A stretch of 64,000 nt of DNA, from positions 1 through 64,000 of the forward strand of contig CAZYIV010000006.1 in the NCBI GenBank assembly GCA_964647615.1. The letters run 5' to 3'. Positions 35,781 to 44,002 of this stretch are shown piece by piece (the first letter of the stretch is position 1; every line of letters begins with the position of its first letter). Position numbers and translations under genes: made by a program. This DNA is from JADJOM01 sp964647615. Lineage in GTDB: Bacteria > Gemmatimonadota > Gemmatimonadetes > Gemmatimonadales > GWC2-71-9. The notes under the pieces were generated by a model that did not search any database, was not told the origin of the DNA, and saw nothing but the letters and a program-made list of their open reading frames with translations.

Positions 35781-35810
35781 CAAAGGGGCACCCGGACCTC
35801 GGGTGCCCCT
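35781..35810 (-). terminator. Rho-independent terminator of the tRNA-Sec gene
   Basis: On the minus strand AGGGGCACCCG, loop AGGTC, CGGGTGCCCCT form a perfect 11-pair stem followed by TTT. It begins 17 bases after the tRNA-Sec 3' end. A strong stop here isolates the tRNA from the lipid-kinase gene. Confidence 0.8.
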
Positions 35811-35826
35811 CTCCGCCCGGACGGGG

Positions 35827-35921
35827 CGGGAGCGTGTGGGAATCGAACCCACCGGAGCCGCCGGAGGCGCCTCCGTCGCGGTTTTGAAGACCGGCCAGGC
35901 CACCAGGCCCGATCCACCCCC
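35827..35921 (-). tRNA. selC: tRNA-Sec (selenocysteine, anticodon TCA)
   Basis: The minus strand reads a 95-base tRNA with selenocysteine hallmarks: anticodon loop CTTCAAA; a 6-pair D-stem CGGGCC/GGCCTG closed by the 4-base loop TGGT; a long variable arm of about 25 bases; and T-arm GTGGGTTCGATTCCCAC followed by ACGCTCCCG, the common bacterial selC 3' end. The acceptor GGGGGTGG pairs with ACGCTCCC in seven of eight positions, with two G-U pairs and one G-A mismatch; the anticodon stem has a C-C mismatch at its base. CCA is not encoded. selA, selB and selD are not in the window. Confidence 0.85.
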
Positions 35922-35938
35922 CTGTCCGGCGGCCCGGC

Positions 35939-36319
35939 TCAGACCGTCGCGACGACCTCGATCTCGACCCGCACGCCGCGCGGCAGCCCCGCCACCGCCA
36001 CCGTGGAGCGGGCCGGCTTGTGCTCCCCGAAGGCCTGGGCGTAGACCTCGTTCATGGCCGGGAAGTCCTGCATGTCCACCAGGAACACCGTGGTCTTCAC
36101 CACCTGCTGCAGGCTGGAGCCGGCGGCCTCGAGCACCGCCTGCAGGTTGGCCAGCACCCGCTGGGTCTGTTCCTTGATCCCCCCGCCCACGATCTCCATG
36201 CTGGCCGGATCGAAGGCGATCTGCCCGGCGCTGTACAGCAGGCCGTTGACGATCGTGGCCTGGCTGTAGGGGCCGATGGCCCGGGGGGCCTGTTCGGTGG
36301 CGACGGTCTGGATGCTCAT
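35939..36319 (-). CDS. ridA: RidA family reactive-intermediate deaminase
   Basis: A 126-residue cytoplasmic protein. RidA hydrolyses enamine/imine intermediates released by PLP enzymes such as threonine dehydratase. Family motifs: APRAIGPYSQATIVNGLLYSAG near the N-terminus and the C-terminal PARSTVAVAGLPRGVRVEIE with the conserved Arg. The ATG follows the fhs stop with no gap. The gene ends 17 bases before tRNA-Sec. PLP enzymes (threonine aldolase, the class V enzymes) are nearby. Confidence 0.95.
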   Translation of the reverse strand: MSIQTVATEQAPRAIGPYSQATIVNGLLYSAGQIAFDPASMEIVGGGIKEQTQRVLANLQAVLEAAGSSLQQVVKTTVFLVDMQDFPAMNEVYAQAFGEHKPARSTVAVAGLPRGVRVEIEVVATV

Positions 36320-37993
36320 CTAGAAGAGGCCCTCGATCCGGCCATCGGGGTGCACCCGGATGGCCTCCGCCGAGGGCGTCTTGGACAGCCCCGGCATGGT
36401 CATGATGTCGCCCGCGAGCGCCACCACAAAGCCGGCGCCGGCGGAGGGGTAGACATCCCGGATGGTAATCCGGAAGCCCTTCGGCCGCCCGAGCCTGGTC
36501 GGGTCGTCGCTGAAGGAGTACTGGGTCTTGGCCACGCATACCGGCGTCCCGCCCAGGCCCATCGCCTCGCACTGGGCAATCGACTTCTCGGCGGTGGGGG
36601 TGAAGTTGGCCCCGTCGGCGCCGTAGATCTGGGTGGCGATGGTCTCGATCTTCTGCTTGATCGGGAGCGCGCTGTCATAGATCGGCTTGAAGTCGGCCTT
36701 GCCCTCGGCCAGGGCCGCAAGCACCTCGTTGCCGACCGCCTCGCCGCCCTCGCCGCCGCGGGCCCACACATCCGACAGCGCCGCCCGGGCGCCCCAGCCC
36801 TTGGCGGCGCTCAGCACGGCGTCCTGCTCCTCCTGCGAGTCGGAGAGGAACCGGTTGAGCGCCACGACCACCGGCACGCCGAACTTCTGCACGTTCTTGA
36901 CGTGGGCCTCGAGGTTCACCATCCCCCGCTGCAGCGCCGCGACGTCCGGCGTGCCGAGCGCGTCCTTCTTCACGCCGCCATGCATCTTGAGTGCCCGCAC
37001 CGTGGCCACGACCACCGCGGCCTCCGGCTTGAGCCCGCCGAAGCGGCACTTGATGTCGAAGAACTTCTCCGCCCCCAGGTCGGCGCCGAAGCCGGCCTCG
37101 GTCAGCACGATGTCCGCCAGGCCGAGCGCCAGCTTGGTGGCGACAATCGAGTTGCAGCCGTGGGCGATGTTGCCGAAGGGCCCGCCATGCACCAGCGCCG
37201 GGCCGCCCTCGAGGGTCTGCACCAGGTTGGGGAGGATGGCGTCCTTGAGCAGCAGGGTCATCGCCCCGCTGGCCTTGAGGTCGCCCGCGGTCACCGGCTT
37301 CCGGTCGCGGGTAAGGCCCACGATGATCCGGGAGCAGCGCTGCTCCAGGTCGGCCAGGTCGGTGGACAGGCAGAGGATCGCCATGATCTCGCTGCCCGGC
37401 ACGATCACGAACCGCTCCTCGCGGCTGGGCCCGCCGTTGAGCCCGCCCAGGCCGACGACCATCGAGCGGAGTGCCCGGTCGTTCATGTCCATGGTGCGGG
37501 GCCAGGTGATGCGGCGGCTGTCGATGCCCAGCGCGTTGCCATGGTGGATGTGGTTGTCCAGCATGGCGGACAGCAGGTTGTGCGCCGAGGTGATGGCGTG
37601 GAAGTCGCCGGTGAAGTGCAGGTTGATCTCGTCCATCGGCACCACCTGCGCGTACCCGCCGCCCGCCGCCCCGCCCTTCACCCCGAACACGGGGCCGAGG
37701 GACGGCTCGCGGATGGCCACCACGACCTTCTTCTTGAGCCGTCGGAGCGCCTGCGCCAGGCCCACCGTCACGGTGGACTTGCCCTCGCCGGCCGGGGTGG
37801 GATTGATCCCGGATACCAGGACCAGCCGCCCGGTGGGCTTCCGCTTTGCAACCGCCTCGGGGGTGAGCTTGGCCTTGTAGCGGCCGTAGGGCAGGATCTC
37901 GTCGGGGCCGAGGCCGATCTCCGCGGCCACCTCGGCGATGGGACGGAGCTTGGCAGCCTGCGCGATCTCGATGTCGGTGGGTACGGTAGCCAT
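36320..37993 (-). CDS. fhs: Formate--tetrahydrofolate ligase
   Basis: A 557-residue cytoplasmic enzyme that joins formate to THF using ATP, giving 10-formyl-THF. It has the P-loop PTPAGEGKSTVTVGLAQAL near residue 66, VREPSLGPVFGVKGGAAGGG just after it, and DLGAEKFFDIKCR near 320. It can supply one-carbon units for purines and fMet, complementing FtcD at the left end of the window. It may be the first gene of its unit; no clear promoter was found in the 125 bases upstream of the ATG. Confidence 0.97.
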   Translation of the reverse strand: MATVPTDIEIAQAAKLRPIAEVAAEIGLGPDEILPYGRYKAKLTPEAVAKRKPTGRLVLVSGINPTPAGEGKSTVTVGLAQALRRLKKKVVVAIREPSLGPVFGVKGGAAGGGYAQVVPMDEINLHFTGDFHAITSAHNLLSAMLDNHIHHGNALGIDSRRITWPRTMDMNDRALRSMVVGLGGLNGGPSREERFVIVPGSEIMAILCLSTDLADLEQRCSRIIVGLTRDRKPVTAGDLKASGAMTLLLKDAILPNLVQTLEGGPALVHGGPFGNIAHGCNSIVATKLALGLADIVLTEAGFGADLGAEKFFDIKCRFGGLKPEAAVVVATVRALKMHGGVKKDALGTPDVAALQRGMVNLEAHVKNVQKFGVPVVVALNRFLSDSQEEQDAVLSAAKGWGARAALSDVWARGGEGGEAVGNEVLAALAEGKADFKPIYDSALPIKQKIETIATQIYGADGANFTPTAEKSIAQCEAMGLGGTPVCVAKTQYSFSDDPTRLGRPKGFRITIRDVYPSAGAGFVVALAGDIMTMPGLSKTPSAEAIRVHPDGRIEGLF

Positions 37994-38095
37994 GGCGGAC
38001 GGACTTCCCCTGGGAGAAGGGTGAAGGTGGTGGTGCGCGGACGCCCCGGCTCCGGGCCTGGGGTCATCCCGGGGAACGTAGGCCGGGCGGAATGA

Positions 38096-38113
38096 ACGGG
38101 CCGTGAAGCCCGT
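38096..38113 (-). terminator. Weak hairpin after tatD
   Basis: On the minus strand ACGGGC and GCCCGT form a 6-pair stem around a 6-base loop, followed by TCATT. It lies six bases after the tatD stop, at the end of the long rimP-to-tatD unit. Stem and U-run are modest. Confidence 0.4.
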
Positions 38114-38118
38114 GCCCG

Positions 38119-38886
38119 TCAGGCGCTCAGCCGGGGGCCGAAGACCCGGGCGGCGTTGGCGCCGGTGGTGGCCAGCAACTCGTCGAGGGCCACGCCGCGC
38201 ACCCGGGCCACGTGTTCGGCCGTCTGGCGGACGAACGCGGGTTCATTGCGCTTGCCCCGGTGCGGGACCGGCGCCAGGTACGGCGCGTCGGTCTCGAGCA
38301 GCAGCCGGTCCGCGGGCACCGCCCGCACGACCTCGTCGCGGCCCCAGTTGCGGAAGGTGACCATTCCGCTGAGGCTGACATAGTGCCCGTCCTCGAGGGC
38401 GGTCCGCAAGAGGTCCGGGCCGCTGGAGAACGAGTGCAGGATCACGCTGGCCTGGGGGTGCTGCCGGAGGAGGGCGATGATGTCCGCGTCCGCATCCCGG
38501 GCGTGGATCACCACCGGCTTGCCCGCCGCGGTCGCCAGCCCGAGTTGTCGGTCGAACGCCGCCTGCTGCACATCACGAGGGGAATGGTCGTAATGATAGT
38601 CGAGCCCCATCTCCCCCGCCGCGACGACCCGCGGGTCCTGCAGCTGCGCCCGGAGCCACGCCTCGGTCTCCGGGGTCCAGCGGGCCGCCTCGTGCGGGTG
38701 GAGCCCCGCGGTGGCCGAGAGGCCCGGGTGGCCCTCCACCAGCTCCAGCGCCCGGGCGGCGGCCTCGGGCGACTCGCCGATCACCACCACGTGCCCGACC
38801 CCGGCGGCCCGGGCCCGGGCCAGCACCTCGGGGACGTCGGCCGCGAAGGCCTCCGCCCCCAGGTGACAGTGGGTGTCGATCAGCAC
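38119..38886 (-). CDS. tatD: TatD family metal-dependent deoxyribonuclease
   Basis: A 255-residue hydrolase with the family N-terminal metal motif IDTHCHLG, catalytic GEMGLDYHYD near residue 96, VIHARDADADII, and LLLETDAPYLAPVPHRGKRN near 200. TatD enzymes have 3'-5' DNase activity linked to DNA repair. The GTG at 38886 puts the DTHCH motif at the usual place and leaves a 20-base gap after secF; 28 upstream codons in frame would overlap secF and lack family sequence. It is the last gene of the infB superoperon. Confidence 0.92.
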   Translation of the reverse strand: MLIDTHCHLGAEAFAADVPEVLARARAAGVGHVVVIGESPEAAARALELVEGHPGLSATAGLHPHEAARWTPETEAWLRAQLQDPRVVAAGEMGLDYHYDHSPRDVQQAAFDRQLGLATAAGKPVVIHARDADADIIALLRQHPQASVILHSFSSGPDLLRTALEDGHYVSLSGMVTFRNWGRDEVVRAVPADRLLLETDAPYLAPVPHRGKRNEPAFVRQTAEHVARVRGVALDELLATTGANAARVFGPRLSA

Positions 38887-38905
38887 CGGCGCCGGGCGCC
38901 GGGGC

Positions 38906-39880
38906 TCAGGCGCCGACCGTCTGGCGCGGCTGGCCCGCCGGGCGGCCCGGCTGGCGCACCCCGCGCGCATCGGCGCCGGGCCACTTGTGCTCGATCGCCA
39001 TGAGCGCCGGCGAGGCGATATAGATGGACGAGAAGGTGCCGGTGAACACGCCGAAGAACATCACCAGCGCGAAGGGCCGGATCACCTCGCCGCCGAACAC
39101 CGCCAGGGCCGTCAGCGTCGCCAGGGTGGTGCCGTGGGTCAGCACGCTGCGCGGCAGGGTCTCGTTCACCGACCGGTTCAGGATGTCGGCGAAGTGGTCC
39201 CGCTTGTACTTGTGCAGGTTCTCGCGCACCCGGTCGAAGATGATGATCGTGTCGTTGAGCGAGTAGCCGACCATCGAGAGCACGGCGCCGACGACCACCA
39301 GGCTCACCTCGAGCCGCATCAGCGCGATGAACCCGATGGTGAGCACGATGTCGTGGGCCGTGGCCAGGATCGCCGCCAGCCCGAAGCGCCACTCGAACCG
39401 GTAGGCCAGGTAGGCCAGCACCGCCAGAAACGAGTAGACGATCGCGAGCAGGGCCTTGCCCCGCAGTTCGCCGCCCACCTTGGGGCCGACCGCCTCGGTC
39501 CGGTCGATGGTGTACTTCCCCGCCCCGAGGACCTGGTCCAGCGCGCTGCTCACGGCGCGCGCCGTCGCCTCGGTGTTGTCGGCATCGGTGCCCTCCTTGG
39601 CGGTGCGGGCCCGGATCAGGAACTCGCCCGGGGCCCCGAACGACTGGATCTCGGCGCCCTTGATGCCCTGGCCGTCGAGCGCGACGCGCATGGCGCCGAC
39701 GTTCGCCGCCGGGACCGCCTTGAGCTGGACCAGGGTCCCGCCGGTGAACTCGATGCTGTAATTGAGGCCCCAGCCGAGCAGCGCCACCAGGCTCAGCAGG
39801 AAGAGGACCCCGGTCAGGCCGTACGCATACTTCCGGTAGCCGATGAAGTCGTACGCGGCGTTGGCGAAGAAGCGGATCAT
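38906..39880 (-). CDS. secF: Protein translocase subunit SecF
   Basis: A 324-residue inner-membrane protein with six helices that, with SecD, uses the proton gradient to help pull proteins out of SecYEG. It has the SecF N-terminal helix followed by SIEFTGGTLVQLK and the conserved SMVGYSLNDTIIIFDRVREN near residue 205. A charged tail of about 25 residues follows the last helix. The ATG overlaps the secD stop by one base (TGATG). Confidence 0.96.
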   Translation of the reverse strand: MIRFFANAAYDFIGYRKYAYGLTGVLFLLSLVALLGWGLNYSIEFTGGTLVQLKAVPAANVGAMRVALDGQGIKGAEIQSFGAPGEFLIRARTAKEGTDADNTEATARAVSSALDQVLGAGKYTIDRTEAVGPKVGGELRGKALLAIVYSFLAVLAYLAYRFEWRFGLAAILATAHDIVLTIGFIALMRLEVSLVVVGAVLSMVGYSLNDTIIIFDRVRENLHKYKRDHFADILNRSVNETLPRSVLTHGTTLATLTALAVFGGEVIRPFALVMFFGVFTGTFSSIYIASPALMAIEHKWPGADARGVRQPGRPAGQPRQTVGA

Positions 39881-41535
39881 CAGATGCTCAGGGTTGCCAT
39901 GGTCGGCTTGCGATCCAGCCAGATCATGTAGAAGGTCCGGGTCACGAACACCGCCGTGATCATCGAGCAGATGATGCCGATGGTCAGCGTCACCGCGAAG
40001 CCCTTGACCGGGCCGGTGCCGAACTGGAACAGGAACAGCGCCGTCATCACCGTGGTCACGTTTGAGTCCACGATGGCGTTCATCGCGTGGCGGAAGCCCT
40101 CATCGATGGCCAGGCGCACGGTCTTCCCCAGCGCCAGCTCCTCGCGGATGCGCTCGAAGATCAGCACGTTGGCGTCCACCGCAATGCCGATCGACAGGGT
40201 GAGGCCCGCCAGCCCCGGCAGGGTCAGCGTCGCCCCGAGCATCGAGAGCGCCCCGAGCGAGAACAGGATGTAGAGCCCGAGGCCCGCCACCGCGAGCATG
40301 CCGCTCACCCGGTAGATCCCGACCATGATCAGGATCACCAGCACGGTGCCCACCAGCGCCGCCACGATGCCCTTCTGGATCGAGTCGGTGCCGAGGCTCG
40401 CGCCCACCTGGCGCTCCTCGACGATCTTGAGCGGCACCGGCAGGGCGCCGGCCCGCAGGGTCAGCGCCAGGTCGCGCGCGTCCTGGAACGACTTGCCGGC
40501 GAGCGTGATCTGGCCCCGCCGCTCGATCCGCTCCTGGATCACCGGGGGCCGGCCCTGGACCTTGTCGTCCAGCACGATCGCCATGTAGTTGCCGACGTTC
40601 TTGCCGGTCCCCTCCCCGAACATGCGGGCGCCCTTGCGGTCCAGCTCAAAGGTCACGACCGGGCTGCTGGTGAGCGGGTCGATGTCTTCCTTGGCGTCCA
40701 CCAGGTTGGTCCCGGTGACGATCGGCCGGTCCTCCAGCACGTAGAGCGAACGGTAATTCTTGGCCCCGATGCTCTGGAACGACGCCCCCCAGCGGTACTC
40801 GAACTGGCGCGGGAACAGCGCCCGCACGTCCGGCACGTTGAGCAGGCTGTCGGCGCGGGGGACCGAGCTCTCCTCCACCAGGAACTCGCCGGGCGTCAGC
40901 TGGTAGCCGAGGTTGGCCCCGGCCAGGACCAGGCTGGAGAGCGCCCCGCCCGTCACCGTGGTGGTGTCGCCGGCGGCGGCCTCCGGCTTCTTGGTCGAGT
41001 CGCCCTGCAGCAGCTCGGTGACCGCGCTGGTCGGCGCCTCGGCCCCGGCGGTGGCGTGCACGCCGAGCCGGGCCAGGGCCCGGTCCATGGCGGGCAGCGC
41101 CTTGTCGAGCGCCTGGCTCCGGTCGGTCATCCGGAACTCGAGGAAGGCGCTCTTCTGCACGATCGCCTTGGCCCGGCCCGGGTCGTTGACCCCCGCCAGC
41201 TCGACCACGATCCGGTCATCACCCTGCTTCTGCACCAGCGGCTCGGTGACGCCGAACTCGTCCACCCGCTTGCGCAGCACGGTGAGGGCGAGGTCGATGT
41301 CCCGGGCCGGGTCGGCGGAGACCCGCTTGGACTGGTCCAGCTCGAGGCCCAGGTGCATGCCGCCCTGGAGGTCGAGGCCCAGCTTGAGCGGCACCTGCCG
41401 CTCCACGGTGTCGCGGATGATGCCGTCCGCTCCCCGCTGCCGCTGCTTCACGTCGCGGGGGATGAGCGAGACGACGGCGGCGATCACCATGACGGCGACC
41501 ACCCCGATCCGGGTCCTGAGATTGGTGACGATCAT
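39880..41535 (-). CDS. secD: Protein translocase subunit SecD
   Basis: A 551-residue inner-membrane protein with a large periplasmic P1 domain and six helices. Motifs: PLKLGLDLQGGMHLGLEL near residue 52, LAGVNDPGRAKAIVQK near 120, and the C-terminal GIAVDANVLIFERIREEL near 460. The long periplasmic insert (about 150-330) is typical. It follows ribF by six bases. Confidence 0.96.
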   Translation of the reverse strand: MIVTNLRTRIGVVAVMVIAAVVSLIPRDVKQRQRGADGIIRDTVERQVPLKLGLDLQGGMHLGLELDQSKRVSADPARDIDLALTVLRKRVDEFGVTEPLVQKQGDDRIVVELAGVNDPGRAKAIVQKSAFLEFRMTDRSQALDKALPAMDRALARLGVHATAGAEAPTSAVTELLQGDSTKKPEAAAGDTTTVTGGALSSLVLAGANLGYQLTPGEFLVEESSVPRADSLLNVPDVRALFPRQFEYRWGASFQSIGAKNYRSLYVLEDRPIVTGTNLVDAKEDIDPLTSSPVVTFELDRKGARMFGEGTGKNVGNYMAIVLDDKVQGRPPVIQERIERRGQITLAGKSFQDARDLALTLRAGALPVPLKIVEERQVGASLGTDSIQKGIVAALVGTVLVILIMVGIYRVSGMLAVAGLGLYILFSLGALSMLGATLTLPGLAGLTLSIGIAVDANVLIFERIREELALGKTVRLAIDEGFRHAMNAIVDSNVTTVMTALFLFQFGTGPVKGFAVTLTIGIICSMITAVFVTRTFYMIWLDRKPTMATLSI

Positions 41536-41541
41536 GCGGCT

Positions 41542-42492
41542 CTAGGCATTCGACGCGCGGCTCTTGTCCATCGGGGTCCCGTGTCGGGCGAGCGCGTCCT
41601 GTGCCCGGATCCGGTCCCGTTCGAGTTGTGTCGTGAGCTCCGCGACCGAGCCGAAGCGCTCGGTGTCGCGCAGCCGTTCCACCCATTCCACCCGCACCCA
41701 CTGGCCGTACAGGTCGGCGTCCACCCCGAAGAGGTGCACCTCGACGGTGCGCCGGACCTCGCCGAAGGTGGGCTTGGGACCCTGGTTGAGCATCCCGCCG
41801 GCCACCCCGCCGGCCCATTCCACCCGGGCGGCGTATACCCCGTCCGGCGGCAGCAGCTTCCGCTCCCCGTACTCCCCGACGTTGATCGTGGGGATCCCGA
41901 TCGCGCGGCCCCGCCCCTCGCCCCGGACGACCCGGCCGCTCAGGGTGTAGGGCCGCCCCAGCAGTGCCCGGGCGGTGGCCAGGTCTCCGCCGGCGACGGC
42001 GCGGCGGATCGCGGTGCTGGAGACAGGATGCCCTCCGGCCTGCACCACGCCCACCACATCCACCGCGAAGCCGTCGCTCTCGCCCAGCCGGCGCAGCGTG
42101 CCCACGTCCCCGCTGCGCCCGCGGCCGAAGGCGTGGTCGTGCCCGATCACCAGCTCCCGCATGCCGCAGCGGGCGATCAGCACCTGCCGGACGAACTCCT
42201 CGGGCGACAGGTTGGCCAGCGCCCGGTCGAACCGCAGGAACACCGCGTAGTCGAGCCCCGTCTGCGCCAGCACCTCGCGCCGCTCCGGCCCCGTCGTGAG
42301 CAGCGGGGGCGCCGCCTGGGGATTCACCACCTCGAGCGGGTGCGGGTCGAAGGTGACCAGCACGCTCTTGCGGCCCACCGCGCGGGCCCGCCGGGTGATC
42401 TCCTCCAGCACCGCCACGTGGCCCCGGTGGACCCCGTCGAACGAGCCGACGGTGACCACCGTGCCCTCCGGATGCGGCGGCAGCAGCGGCAT
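41542..42492 (-). CDS. ribF: Bifunctional riboflavin kinase / FAD synthetase
   Basis: A 316-residue cytoplasmic enzyme that makes FMN and FAD from riboflavin. The FAD-synthetase nucleotidyltransferase motif GSFDGVHRGHVAVLEEI is at residues 17-33, with a later VSSTAIRRAVAGGD; the kinase domain contains GRGRAIGIPTINVG near 205. The ATG overlaps the truB stop by one base. Confidence 0.95.
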   Translation of the reverse strand: MPLLPPHPEGTVVTVGSFDGVHRGHVAVLEEITRRARAVGRKSVLVTFDPHPLEVVNPQAAPPLLTTGPERREVLAQTGLDYAVFLRFDRALANLSPEEFVRQVLIARCGMRELVIGHDHAFGRGRSGDVGTLRRLGESDGFAVDVVGVVQAGGHPVSSTAIRRAVAGGDLATARALLGRPYTLSGRVVRGEGRGRAIGIPTINVGEYGERKLLPPDGVYAARVEWAGGVAGGMLNQGPKPTFGEVRRTVEVHLFGVDADLYGQWVRVEWVERLRDTERFGSVAELTTQLERDRIRAQDALARHGTPMDKSRASNA

Positions 42493-43352
42493 CAGCCGGC
42501 CGCCTCCAGCACCACCTCGGGCTGGAAGCCCCCGGGGCCGAACCGACCGATCGCCACCAGCTGCCCCGCCGGGCCCACCGCACAGGTGGCCCCCGCGGCC
42601 GCCGTGCCCTCGCGCGGGAGCGGCTGCCCGAACCCGAGCCGCCGCGCCTCCGCCTCCGACACCTCTATCCGGGGCAGATGCCCCAGCACCGCGAGGGGTG
42701 GCTGGAGCGCGGCCTCGGTCACCAGGTCGAGTGCCACCGCCTGCTCCACCCGGAGCCCGCCGATCGCCTCCCGCCGCAGCGCGGTGAGGTGCCCGCCGGT
42801 GCCCAGCGCGGCGCCCAGGTCGCGGGCCAGCGCGCGGACGTAGGTGCCGGCGCTCACGTGGGCGCGGAACTGGAGCTCCGGATAGGCGTATCGCACCAGT
42901 TCCAGCGCATGCACCACGATCGCCACCTCGGGCAGGTCCACCGGCTCGCCCCGGCGGGCGCGGGCGTAGGCCCGTTCCCCCTCGAGGTGCTTGGCCGAAA
43001 ACGCCGGCGGCCGCTGCCGCCCGGCCCCTACCAGCGCCGCCAGCGCCGCCCGCACCGCCTCCGGCGCCGGGGGCGTCTCCACCGCCGTGGCCGGCAGCGG
43101 CTCCCCGGTGGCGTCGTCGGTGGTGGTCGCCACCCCGAGCCGGGCGGTCGCGAGGTAGCGCTTGGCCTGCTGCTCCACGAACCGCGCCAGCCGGGTCGCC
43201 CGGCCCACCAGCACCACCAGCAAGCCGGTGGCGAAGGGATCCAGCGTCCCCGTGTGCCCCACCGCCCGGGTCCGCAGGGCCCGCCGCACCCGGGCCACGA
43301 CGTCGTGGCTGGTCAGCCCGGCGGGCTTGTCCACCAGCAGCGCGCCGGTCAG
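42492..43352 (-). CDS. truB: tRNA pseudouridine(55) synthase, likely CTG start
   Basis: TruB converts U55 of the tRNA T-loop to pseudouridine. The catalytic Asp lies in GHTGTLDPFATGLL near residue 43, and the family opening GALLVDKPAGLTSHDVV is clear. The only standard start is GTG 43334, inside that motif, which would remove the first strand (TGALL). A CTG at 43352 gives the full motif and overlaps the rbfA stop as CTGA, the same layout as the many ATGA overlaps here. From CTG the protein has 286 residues. Both starts are possible; the CTG is favoured. Confidence 0.93.
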   Translation of the reverse strand: MTGALLVDKPAGLTSHDVVARVRRALRTRAVGHTGTLDPFATGLLVVLVGRATRLARFVEQQAKRYLATARLGVATTTDDATGEPLPATAVETPPAPEAVRAALAALVGAGRQRPPAFSAKHLEGERAYARARRGEPVDLPEVAIVVHALELVRYAYPELQFRAHVSAGTYVRALARDLGAALGTGGHLTALRREAIGGLRVEQAVALDLVTEAALQPPLAVLGHLPRIEVSEAEARRLGFGQPLPREGTAAAGATCAVGPAGQLVAIGRFGPGGFQPEVVLEAAG

Positions 43353-43708
43353 TCCCCCGGCTCCTCGCGCAGTTCGGACAGGATCCGGTTGATCCGCGCC
43401 GCGTGCTCCAGCCCCCGGTCCAGCTCGAACCGGAGTTCCGGCACCGTCCGGGTGGCCAGCGCCTGCCCCACCTTGCGGCGCAGGAAGCCGGCGGCGCTCC
43501 TGAGCCCTTCCAGCGCCGGCTCGCGGCCGGCCTCGTCGCCCATCACGCTCACCCGCACCGTGGCCACCGACAGCTCGTTGGTCAGCCGCACCTCGGTGAC
43601 GGTGACGAACCCGATCCGCGGGTCGCGCAGCTCGCCGAGCAGCGCGTCCGCGATCACCTGGCGCACGGTCTCGGCCACCTGGTCGGGGCGGCGACGCGGC
43701 CCCTTCAT
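43349..43708 (-). CDS. rbfA: Ribosome-binding factor A
   Basis: A 119-residue KH-like protein that binds the 30S subunit during maturation. It shows the typical RPDQVAETVRQVIADALLGE start and the DPRIGFVTVTEVRLTNELSVATV core. It overlaps DUF503 by 4 bases upstream and truB by 4 bases downstream, a common infB-rbfA-truB order. Confidence 0.94.
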   Translation of the reverse strand: MKGPRRRPDQVAETVRQVIADALLGELRDPRIGFVTVTEVRLTNELSVATVRVSVMGDEAGREPALEGLRSAAGFLRRKVGQALATRTVPELRFELDRGLEHAARINRILSELREEPGD

Positions 43709-43983
43709 GCCTGCCGGACCTCGGTGTCCATGATGCGCACGCCGTCCGCCTCCTCGATCAGCCGGTCGGCGGCGCGGAGGGTCTCCTCCACGGTGCGCCG
43801 GTCACTGCCCACCGCCGCACAGGCCAGGCCGGCCCGCTGCCACAGGTCCTGGTGCGCCACCTCCGCCACGCTCAGGTTGAGCGGCCGGAGGGCCGCCTTG
43901 AGCGCCTGCAGCACCGCCCGCTTTTCCTTGAGGGAGTGACAGCCCTCGAGGTGCAGGTCCCAGCTCCGGATCAGGGCGTGCAT
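43705..43983 (-). CDS. DUF503 family protein (YlxP-like)
   Basis: A 92-residue protein of the small DUF503 family, found between infB and rbfA in many bacteria and of unknown molecular function, probably in ribosome or 30S maturation. It has the ferredoxin-like pattern with a conserved GCHSLKEKRAVLQAL segment near residue 14. It ends in an ATGA overlap with rbfA and starts 19 bases after the infB stop. Confidence 0.92.
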   Translation of the reverse strand: MHALIRSWDLHLEGCHSLKEKRAVLQALKAALRPLNLSVAEVAHQDLWQRAGLACAAVGSDRRTVEETLRAADRLIEEADGVRIMDTEVRQA

Positions 43984-44002
43984 GCCGCCGCGGGCCGGCG
44001 GC

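Noticed and set aside
38886..38970. 28-residue Arg-rich extension of TatD
   Set aside because: It overlaps the end of secF and precedes the standard IDTHCHLG start.
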